A DNA stretch of 36,620 nt from Stenotrophomonas sp. UBA2124 (lineage in GTDB: Bacteria > Pseudomonadota > Gammaproteobacteria > Xanthomonadales > Xanthomonadaceae). Below are positions 30,533-36,620 of the stretch, one piece after another; the first letter of the stretch is position 1, and each line of letters opens with the position of its first letter. The DNA is taken from the NCBI GenBank assembly GCA_002329155.1, contig DCXY01000052.1, positions 1 to 36,620 of the forward strand. The letters are read 5' to 3'. The notes under the pieces were generated by a model. The model did not search any database. It saw only the letters and a list, made by a program, of their open reading frames with translations, and was not told where the DNA came from. Both the position numbers and the translations under genes were made by a program.

Positions 30533-31909
30533 TTACATCTTGCGCACGCGGAACCGCTTGCCCTTGATCTTGCCGGCTTCCAGCCGCGCCACGGCCTTGC
30601 CTGCCTGCTCGCGGGCAATGGCCACATAGGAGCGGGTGGGGAAGATGTCGATCTTGCCGATGGCCTTGCCGGCCAAGCCTGCGTCGCCGGTGAGCGCGCC
30701 AAGAATGTCGCCGGCACGCAGCTTGTCGGTCTTGCCACCGTCAATGCGCAGCGTGGTCATCGCCGCCTCCGGCAACTGCGACGGGCGTGCGGTGGCCAGC
30801 GGCGTCTTCTGCCAGTTCAGCGGGTTGCCCTGCAGGGTTTCCAGCGCGTCGGCGCGGTTGCGTTCGCGCCCGGCCACCAAGCTCAGCGCCAGACCGCTGC
30901 GACCAGCGCGGCCGGTGCGGCCCACGCGGTGCTGGAAGGTGTCGCTGTCGCTGGGCAGCTCGTAGTTCACCACGGCGGCAAGGTCTTCCACGTCCAGTCC
31001 ACGCGCGGCCACATCGCTGGCGACCAACACATTGCAGCTGCGGTTGGCGAACTGCAGCAGGACTTCGTCGCGGTCACGCTGCTCCATGTCGCCATGCAGG
31101 GCCAGCGCCGAGAAGCCGAACTGGCGCAGCGAGTTGGCTACCTCGTCCACGTCCTTGCGGGTGTTGCAGAACACCACTGCCGATTCGGGCGTGTACTTGA
31201 GCAGCAGACCGGCCAGCGCCTTCTGCCGGTGGGCGGATTCCACCTCGAAGAACAGCTGCTGGATGGCGGGTGCTTCCTGCTGGCCGTCGATGGTCACTTC
31301 GACCGGTTCATTGAGCAGCGCGCGCGCCAGCTCACGGATTTCTTCCGGGAAGGTGGCCGAGAACAACAGGCTCTGGCGCTCCTTGTGGGTGCGGCCGGCG
31401 ATCTCGCGGATGGGCTCCTCGAAGCCCATGTCGAGCATGCGGTCGGCCTCGTCCAGCACGAAGCTGCGCACCTGGCCCAGGTTGAGTGCACGCTTGCGCG
31501 CCAGTTCCTGCACGCGGCCGGGCGTGCCCACGACCACCTGCGGGTCATGCGCTTCCAGCGAGGCCAGCTGCGGCCCCAGCGGGACGCCGCCGGTGAGTAC
31601 CAGCAGCTTGAGGTTCGGAATGCCGGTGGCCAGCTTGCGCAGCTGCTTGCCGACCTGGTCGGCCAGTTCGCGGGTAGGGCAGAGCACCAGCGCCTGGGTG
31701 CGGATGGTGGCAGGGTCCAGGCGGTTGAGCAGACCCAGCCCGAAGGCGGCGGTCTTGCCGGAGCCGGTGGGCGCCTGGGCGATCACATCGCGGCCTTCCA
31801 GGATCGGCGGCAGGCTCAGCGCCTGCACCGGGGTAAGGGTGGTGTAGCCGAGTGCGTCGATGCCGGGGGCCAGTGCCGGCGACAGCGGCAGGGTGGTGAA
31901 TTCAGTCAT
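30533..31909 (-). CDS. dbpA: ATP-dependent RNA helicase DbpA
   Basis: A 458-residue DEAD-box helicase acting in 50S ribosome assembly. Core motifs are complete: Q motif region (about 25-30), APTGSGKT (46-53), PTRELA (about 88), DEAD (153-156), SAT (184-186) and HRVGRTGRAG. The last 75 residues (MTTLRIDGGKTDKLRAGDIL through FRVRKM) are the RNA-binding domain that in E. coli DbpA recognises hairpin 92 of 23S rRNA, which separates it from other DEAD-box proteins. ATG 31909 gives the family start. It is flanked on both sides by repeat elements. Confidence 0.95.
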   Translation of the reverse strand: MTEFTTLPLSPALAPGIDALGYTTLTPVQALSLPPILEGRDVIAQAPTGSGKTAAFGLGLLNRLDPATIRTQALVLCPTRELADQVGKQLRKLATGIPNLKLLVLTGGVPLGPQLASLEAHDPQVVVGTPGRVQELARKRALNLGQVRSFVLDEADRMLDMGFEEPIREIAGRTHKERQSLLFSATFPEEIRELARALLNEPVEVTIDGQQEAPAIQQLFFEVESAHRQKALAGLLLKYTPESAVVFCNTRKDVDEVANSLRQFGFSALALHGDMEQRDRDEVLLQFANRSCNVLVASDVAARGLDVEDLAAVVNYELPSDSDTFQHRVGRTGRAGRSGLALSLVAGRERNRADALETLQGNPLNWQKTPLATARPSQLPEAAMTTLRIDGGKTDKLRAGDILGALTGDAGLAGKAIGKIDIFPTRSYVAIAREQAGKAVARLEAGKIKGKRFRVRKM

Positions 31910-31958
31910 GCGGCATTTTCGCAGAAGCGCGGCGGGTGTGCTTGGTGTGGCGGGCCTT

Positions 31959-32083
31959 CCCCCTCTCCCCAACCCCTCTCCCGCGAAGGGAGAGGGGCTC
32001 TTTAACAGCGAGCTGACGCGTTGCGTGCGATTGCAGCTTGAAGCCCCTCTCCCCTCGCGGGAGAGGGGTTGGGGAGAGGGGGG
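31959..32083. repeat. Second inverted pair of CCCTCTCCCC-type repeats (BIME-like element)
   Basis: Units at 31959-31999 and 32043-32083 face each other across 43 bases, nearly the same spacing as the pair at 10745-10869 (44 bases). The units match those of that pair closely, while the sequence between them is largely different. The element occupies the gap upstream of dbpA and downstream of the yeiH-type gene, both on the minus strand. Confidence 0.85.
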
Positions 32084-32096
32084 AAGGGGCGGAGCA

Positions 32097-33152
32097 CTAC
32101 ATCAACGCCCGCACCCCCATGTTGATCAGCAAGCCACCGCCCAGCAGCCACACAAACAACAGCACGGCCAGCAGCATCGGCTTGGTGCCGGCCTGCCGCA
32201 GGGCAGAGACATGCGTGGTCAGGCCCAGCGCCGCCATCGCCATCGCCAACAGGGCGGTATCCAGATCCACCAGCACCTTCACCAGCGACGCAGGCAGCAG
32301 CTGCAGCGAGTTGAAGGCGACCATGGCGATGAAACCAAACGCGAACCACGGAATGGTGATGCGCGCCTTCTGCCCGCCATCGCCGCGCTCACCGCGTGCC
32401 AGCAGCGCCGACAGGCCCACCAGAAAGGGCGCCAGCATCATCACGCGCACCATCTTGGTGATGACGGCCGCATCGGCGGCAGGCTGGCTGATGGCGCGGC
32501 CGGCGGCCACCACCTGCGCCACTTCATGCACGGTGGAGCCGGTGAACACGCCAAAGGCGGTTTCATCGAAAGGCATCCAGCCGGCGCTCACGCCCCACTG
32601 GTACAGGGCCGGGTACAGGAACATCGCCACGGTGCCGAACACCACCACCGTGGCCACGGCCACGGCAACCTGCTCGGCGCGGCCTTTCACCACAGGCTCG
32701 GCGGCCATCACCGCGGCGGCACCACAGATGGAGCTGCCAGCGCCGATCAGCAAGGAGGAGTTGCGATCCAGCCCCAGCACGCGGGTGCCCAGCCACCAGG
32801 CCAGGGCGAAGGTGGAGCACAGCACCAGCGCGTCGATCAGCACGCCGGTGCTGCCCACATGGCCGATGTCCTGCAGGGTCAGGCGCAGGCCATAGAGGAT
32901 GACGCCGGCACGCAGCAGGGTGGCCTTGGAGAAGCCGACGCCCGCCGCTGCATGGGGAGCAAGCGAGTGGTACACGGTATTGCCCAGGGCGATGCCGATG
33001 ACGATGGCCAGGGTCAACGCGCTGATGCCGTGCGCCTGCATCCAGGGCAGGGTGGCCAGCCAGATAGACAGGCCTGCGATGGCAGCGGTCAGCAGCAGGC
33101 CGGGAAGCCGGTTGTGGGTAGGGGCTGTCCCCTTTTGGGAAGCGGTAGTCAT
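32097..33152 (-). CDS. YeiH family putative sulfate exporter (UPF0324)
   Basis: A 351-residue inner-membrane protein with about ten hydrophobic helices. The signature GAGSSICGAAAVMA lies at about residues 136-149, with LRAGVILYGLRLT near 80 and TGSTVHEVAQVVAAG near 204, all typical of the YeiH family. Family members are annotated as putative sulfate exporters, mostly by prediction. The gene is divergent from a LysR-type regulator, the same pairing as yeiH and yeiE in enterobacteria. It has no good Shine-Dalgarno. Confidence 0.9.
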   Translation of the reverse strand: MTTASQKGTAPTHNRLPGLLLTAAIAGLSIWLATLPWMQAHGISALTLAIVIGIALGNTVYHSLAPHAAAGVGFSKATLLRAGVILYGLRLTLQDIGHVGSTGVLIDALVLCSTFALAWWLGTRVLGLDRNSSLLIGAGSSICGAAAVMAAEPVVKGRAEQVAVAVATVVVFGTVAMFLYPALYQWGVSAGWMPFDETAFGVFTGSTVHEVAQVVAAGRAISQPAADAAVITKMVRVMMLAPFLVGLSALLARGERGDGGQKARITIPWFAFGFIAMVAFNSLQLLPASLVKVLVDLDTALLAMAMAALGLTTHVSALRQAGTKPMLLAVLLFVWLLGGGLLINMGVRALM

Positions 33153-33203
33153 GACGTGTGGTTATCAGAAGATGGCCAATCCTCGCCCCTGCGTTATCAG
33201 CTG

Positions 33204-33239
33204 TAAAACAGATACTATTCGTATTAACAACCTGTTTTA
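33204..33239. promoter_or_regulatory. Nested inverted repeats between yeiH-type and lysR-type genes
   Basis: TAAAACAG (33204-33211) and CTGTTTTA (33232-33239) form a perfect 8-bp inverted repeat with a 20-base centre. Inside it ATAC-TATTC-GTAT (33212-33224) is a second dyad of the ATA-N7-TAT type seen in LysR binding sites. The region is AT-rich and lies 10-45 bases before the regulator start, so it is the likely site of autoregulation and of control of the divergent transporter gene. Confidence 0.5.
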
Positions 33240-33248
33240 TGGGTAGAT

Positions 33249-34154
33249 ATGCACCTCTCCCTGCGCCAGTTGCAGATTTTCTCGGCCATCGCCGAGGCGG
33301 GCACCACCACGGCAGCCGGTGAAGCCATCGGCCTGTCGCAGTCGGCGGCAAGCGCGGCGCTGGTCGAGCTGGAGGGCCTGCTCGGGCTGGCCCTGTTCGA
33401 CCGGGTAGGGCGGCGGCTGGTGCTCAACGGGCATGGCCGGGCGCTGCTGCCGGAGGCACGCACGCTGCTGGCGGGCATGGCCGATATCGAGCGCCGCTTC
33501 AGTACCGGGCGTGAAACCGCCGCCCCGGTGCGCTGGCGGGTAGGAGCCAGCACCACCATCGGCAACTATCTGATGCCCGGCCGCATCGCCGACCTGCTGG
33601 AGGCCAACCCCCAGGCGCATGTGGATCTGGTCATCGGCAACACGCGCGAGGTGACCAGCGCCGTGCAGCACCTTGAGGTGGACATCGGGCTCATCGAAGG
33701 CCCGTGCCATGAGCCTGGGCTGGAGGTGGTGGGCTGGATGGAGGACGAACTGGCCATCGTCTTCGGCCCACGCCACCCGTTGGCGTCTGAGCTGAGGAAG
33801 GGTGCAAGCCTGAGCCAGCTGCGGCAGGCCTGCTGGTTGCTGCGCGAGCCCGGCTCGGGTACCCGCGAGGTGGCCGAGCAGGCGCTGCTGCCGCACCTGC
33901 ATGGCTTTGCCGAGGTGCTGCAGCTGGGTGGCACCGAAGCCATCAAGCAGGGCGCGGTGGCCGGGTTGGGGCTGGCCTGCCTGTCGCGGCATGCGGTGGC
34001 TGACCTGATCGAACTGGGCAGGCTGCAGCTGCTGACCACGCCGCTGCCACGCCTGAGGCGGCGGCTCTGGGTGGTCCGCCACCCCGGCAAGCGCGTGCCC
34101 GACAGCCTGCGCCAGCTGCTGTCACTGCCGCGGCAGGTATTCGCCGACGACTGA
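33249..34154 (+). CDS. LysR family transcriptional regulator
   Basis: A 301-residue regulator. The winged helix-turn-helix at about residues 1-60 has LRQLQIFSAIAEAGTTTAAGEAIGLSQSAASAALVELE, close to that of YeiE/CbbR-like members. The substrate-binding domain spans about 90-295, with GLIEGPCHEPGLEVVGWMEDELAIVFGPRHP and GAVAGLGLACLSRHAV as the usual LysR blocks. Divergent to the transporter, so it most likely controls that gene in response to a small ligand. In enterobacteria the related YeiE has been linked to sulfite; whether that holds here is not known. Confidence 0.93.
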   Translation: MHLSLRQLQIFSAIAEAGTTTAAGEAIGLSQSAASAALVELEGLLGLALFDRVGRRLVLNGHGRALLPEARTLLAGMADIERRFSTGRETAAPVRWRVGASTTIGNYLMPGRIADLLEANPQAHVDLVIGNTREVTSAVQHLEVDIGLIEGPCHEPGLEVVGWMEDELAIVFGPRHPLASELRKGASLSQLRQACWLLREPGSGTREVAEQALLPHLHGFAEVLQLGGTEAIKQGAVAGLGLACLSRHAVADLIELGRLQLLTTPLPRLRRRLWVVRHPGKRVPDSLRQLLSLPRQVFADD

Positions 34155-34168
34155 GCGCCCGCAGCCCG

Positions 34169-34174
34169 TACAAT
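34169..34174 (+). promoter_or_regulatory. -10 element six bases before the uup start codon
   Basis: TACAAT ends six bases before ATG 34181, so transcription would start at the ATG and the mRNA would be leaderless. The intervening AGCGGG is only a weak Shine-Dalgarno. No -35 could be assigned. Confidence 0.4.
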
Positions 34175-34180
34175 AGCGGG

Positions 34181-36079
34181 ATGCCTTTGATTACCCTGCA
34201 GAACGTCGACTACAGCGTCGGCGGCCCGTTGTTGCTGGAAAAAGCCGAACTGTCGATCGACGCGGGCGAGCGTATCGCCCTGATCGGCCGCAACGGCGCC
34301 GGCAAATCCACTCTCATGAAGCTGATGGCCGGCGAACTGAAGCCGGACGATGGCGAAGTGCGCGTCCAGCAGGGCGTGCGCGTGACCCGTCTGGAACAGG
34401 AAGTGCCACACGGCGCGGCCGGCAGCGTGTTCGACGTGGTCGCCGATGGCCTCGGAGAGCTGGGCCACTGGCTGGCCGAGTTCCACCGCCTGAGCCACGC
34501 CGAGGTGTTCGATGGCGACGCCATGGGCAAGGTGCAGGCCAAGATCGATGGCGCGGATGGCTGGGCGCTGGATCAGCGCGTCTCCGAAACCCTGACAAAG
34601 CTCGAACTGGATGGCGAGGCCGACTTCAACCGGCTTTCCGGCGGCATGAAGCGTCGTGTGCTGCTTGCACGCGCGCTGGTTGCGGGGCCGGACGTGCTGC
34701 TGCTGGACGAGCCCACCAACCACCTGGACATCGAGGCCATCGACTGGCTGGAAGGCTTCCTCAAGGGCTGGAACGGCTGCGTGGTGTTCGTCACCCATGA
34801 CCGCCGCTTCCTGCGCGCGCTGGCCACCCGCATCGTCGAGATCGACCGTGGCCAGGTAACCAGCTGGCCGGGCGACTGGGCCAACTACGAGCGCCGCCGC
34901 GAGGAGCGCCTCAACGCGCAGGCGCAGGAGAATGCCCGCTTCGACAAGCTGCTGGCGCAGGAGGAAGTGTGGATCCGGCAGGGCATCAAGGCGCGCCGCA
35001 CCCGCGATGAAGGCCGCGTGCGTCGGCTCAAGGCCATGCGCAACGAGCGCAGTCAGCGCCGTGAGCTGGGCGGCAACGTCAAGCTGGAAGCGGCGGCAGG
35101 CGAGAACTCCGGCAAGAAGGTCATCGACATCAAGGATGTCGGTTTCGCCTTCGGCCCGCGCGTGATGATCAAGGATTTCTCCACCACCATCCTGCGTGGC
35201 GACCGCATCGGCCTGATCGGCCCCAACGGCAGCGGCAAGACCACGCTGTTGAAGCTGCTGCTGGGCGAACTGCAGCCGGACAGCGGCGAAGTGCGCCAGG
35301 GCACCAATCTGCAGATCGCCTATTTCGACCAGTACCGCGCCACCTTGCGCGAGGACTGGAGCGCGATCGAGAACGTGGCCGAAGGCGCGGACTTCATCGA
35401 CCTCAACGGCAAGCGCAAGCATGTGCATGCCTACCTGCAGGATTTCCTGTTCACGCCCGAGCGTGCGCGTGCGCCGATCACCCGCCTGTCCGGTGGCGAG
35501 CGCAACCGCCTGCTGCTGGCCAAGCTGTTCGCGCAGCCGTCCAACCTGCTGGTAATGGACGAACCGACCAACGATCTGGACGTGGAAACCCTGGAGCTGC
35601 TGGAAGAGCTGCTGGCCGACTACACCGGCACGCTGCTGCTGGTCAGCCATGACCGTGACTTCCTCGACAACGTGGTGACCTCCACGCTGGTGCTGGAAGG
35701 CGAGGGCAAGGTGGGCGATTACGTAGGCGGCTACAGCGATTCGCTGCGCCAGCGGCCGGCACCGGCGCAGAGTGCGGCGGCGGTGGCCAAGGCCTCCGCG
35801 ACGGCCGTGCCGGCACAACCGGTGGCCGCGCCGGTAGCCGCTGCCGAAGCAGCACCGGCCAAGCGCAAGCTCAGCTTCAAGGATGCGCGTGAACTGGAGC
35901 AGCTGCCGGCTCGCATCGAGCAACTGGAGCTGGACGTGGAAGGCCTGACCAGCGCGATGAACGACCCCGCGTTCTACACCCGCTCCAGCGCGGAAGTCAC
36001 CGCGCACACCCAGCAGCTGGCCAAGGTGCAGGCTGAATTGGACGCGGCCTACGCGCGCTGGGAAGAACTGGACGGCTGA
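34181..36079 (+). CDS. uup: ABC-F family ATPase Uup
   Basis: A 632-residue cytoplasmic protein with two ABC domains and no membrane part. Domain one: Walker A GRNGAGKST (36-44), signature LSGGMKRR (152-159), Walker B LLLDEPTNHLD (173-183). Domain two: GPNGSGKTT (347-355), LSGGERNR (436-443), LLVMDEPTNDLD (456-467). The linker between them (about 235-300) is charged and helical, as in ribosome-binding ABC-F proteins. An Ala/Pro-rich stretch (526-560) leads to a C-terminal coiled coil (about 565-632) that is the Uup DNA-binding tail. Uup is linked to precise transposon excision and ribosome function. Confidence 0.95.
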   Translation: MPLITLQNVDYSVGGPLLLEKAELSIDAGERIALIGRNGAGKSTLMKLMAGELKPDDGEVRVQQGVRVTRLEQEVPHGAAGSVFDVVADGLGELGHWLAEFHRLSHAEVFDGDAMGKVQAKIDGADGWALDQRVSETLTKLELDGEADFNRLSGGMKRRVLLARALVAGPDVLLLDEPTNHLDIEAIDWLEGFLKGWNGCVVFVTHDRRFLRALATRIVEIDRGQVTSWPGDWANYERRREERLNAQAQENARFDKLLAQEEVWIRQGIKARRTRDEGRVRRLKAMRNERSQRRELGGNVKLEAAAGENSGKKVIDIKDVGFAFGPRVMIKDFSTTILRGDRIGLIGPNGSGKTTLLKLLLGELQPDSGEVRQGTNLQIAYFDQYRATLREDWSAIENVAEGADFIDLNGKRKHVHAYLQDFLFTPERARAPITRLSGGERNRLLLAKLFAQPSNLLVMDEPTNDLDVETLELLEELLADYTGTLLLVSHDRDFLDNVVTSTLVLEGEGKVGDYVGGYSDSLRQRPAPAQSAAAVAKASATAVPAQPVAAPVAAAEAAPAKRKLSFKDARELEQLPARIEQLELDVEGLTSAMNDPAFYTRSSAEVTAHTQQLAKVQAELDAAYARWEELDG

Positions 36080-36100
36080 GCGCCTGCCGCGTAGGGTCGG

Positions 36101-36128
36101 CGCGGCGGCGGTGTGGATCGCCGCCGCG
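36101..36128 (+). terminator. GC-rich hairpin between uup and the VOC gene
   Basis: Perfect 10-bp stem CGCGGCGGCG / CGCCGCCGCG with an eight-base loop, 21 bases after the uup stop. There is no T tract, so it is either a weak terminator or a stable structure at the 3' end of the uup message. Confidence 0.4.
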
Positions 36129-36154
36129 CACTCCCACTGGATGAGGGCCGCCGT

Positions 36155-36580
36155 ATGCACAGGCCATTTGCAGTCGAACGCATCGACCATGTGGTGTTCC
36201 GTGTCCGCGACCTGGAAGCGTCGGTCGCCTTCTATCGCGACGTGCTTGGCTGCGAAGTGGTGCGCGAGCGCCCACGGCTGGGGCTGGTGCATCTGCGTGC
36301 CGGCGCCTCGATGATCGATCTGGTCAGCATCGACGGCGAGTTGGGCCTGCGTGGCGGCGCAGCGCCGGGCGGTGAGGCGCACAACGTCGATCACCTCTGC
36401 CTGCGCGTGGAGCCGTTCGATGATGTTGCGCTGGTGGCCTATCTGGCCGCGCACGGAGTAGCACCACAGGCGCCGGCCACGATCAATTTCGGTGCCGAAG
36501 GCCAGGGGCCATCGCTGTACATCAACGACCCCGACGGCAACACCATCGAGCTGAAAGGCGCCGCCGCCGCGTCACCGTAG
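36155..36580 (+). CDS. VOC (glyoxalase/bleomycin-resistance) superfamily protein
   Basis: A 141-residue cytoplasmic protein with the paired beta-alpha-beta-beta-beta modules of the vicinal-oxygen-chelate fold. First module: ERIDHVVFRVRDLEASVAFYRDVLGCEVV (8-36). Second module: AHNVDHLCLRVEPFDD through LYINDPDGNTIELKG at the C terminus. The histidines in DHVVF and DHLCL and the glutamate in NTIELKG are likely metal ligands. The substrate is unknown. ATG 36155 starts the family-like sequence. The stop codon is supplied by a GTAG-headed repeat. Confidence 0.9.
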   Translation: MHRPFAVERIDHVVFRVRDLEASVAFYRDVLGCEVVRERPRLGLVHLRAGASMIDLVSIDGELGLRGGAAPGGEAHNVDHLCLRVEPFDDVALVAYLAAHGVAPQAPATINFGAEGQGPSLYINDPDGNTIELKGAAAASP

Positions 36581-36605
36581 CCCGGGTAAGCGCAGCGCAC
36601 CCGGG
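36577..36605 (+). repeat. GTAG-CCCGGGT palindromic repeat containing the VOC gene stop codon
   Basis: GTAG, then CCCGGGT and ACCCGGG around the 11-base loop AAGCGCAGCGC, the same unit as the pair at 30385-30519. The TAG of its GTAG head is the stop codon of the VOC gene at 36578-36580. Confidence 0.8.
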
Positions 36606-36620
36606 AAGCAGGGAACAGGC

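Noticed and set aside
33566..36454. A 962-codon open frame on the minus strand opposite the LysR regulator, uup and VOC genes
   Set aside because: The plus-strand genes have complete family motifs throughout. The minus frame has no recognisable domain and is a by-product of high GC at third positions.

Overview
The window looks like an ordinary chromosomal segment of a high-GC gammaproteobacterium of the Xanthomonadaceae, most likely Stenotrophomonas or a close relative. Three things point there: the very high GC with strong third-position bias, the gene content (FabV as enoyl reductase, a FimX-type protein, many TonB/phytase-type genes), and short palindromes headed by GTAG that match the published description of Stenotrophomonas GTAG (SMAG) repeats. 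Species is not determined. No prophage, transposase, tRNA, rRNA or CRISPR array was seen.

Layout. 1-3990: a YfhL-type ferredoxin, a secreted gamma-glutamyltransferase, an MBL-fold hydrolase and, convergent with it, uracil phosphoribosyltransferase. 4143-9186: a tightly overlapping three-gene operon of TonB-dependent receptor, phytase-like lipoprotein and purple-acid-phosphatase-like enzyme. It is followed by an exported inorganic pyrophosphatase (9343-9951) and a small secreted protein of unknown role. 10957-13002: a class III aminotransferase with its divergent Lrp/AsnC regulator. 13092-18756: the conserved queA-tgt-yajC-secD-secF cluster (queuosine tRNA modification plus Sec accessory proteins). 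18968-20227: fabV. 20383-24306 (minus strand): fimX, a YhiN-type flavoprotein and yaeQ. 24371-27067: an RluA-type pseudouridine synthase, a YaiI-type protein, a cold-shock protein and a glutathione S-transferase. 27094-30374: selO, apt, a thioesterase and a small membrane protein in one run. 30533-36580: dbpA, a YeiH-type transporter with its divergent LysR regulator, the ABC-F protein uup and a VOC-family protein.

The most system-like part is 4143-9951. An outer-membrane receptor, a surface or periplasmic phytase-like lipoprotein, a secreted phosphoesterase and an exported pyrophosphatase together read as a route for scavenging phosphate from organic phosphates, perhaps inositol phosphates. 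A 20-bp near-perfect palindrome lies just upstream of the receptor gene. This role is inferred from family and context; substrate and regulation are unproven.

Two themes recur in the non-coding DNA. First, paired inverted repeats of at least four kinds sit at gene ends and in two cases contain the stop codon of the upstream gene. Second, several genes have no Shine-Dalgarno sequence but carry a -10-like hexamer 6-7 bases before the start codon, as expected for leaderless mRNAs.
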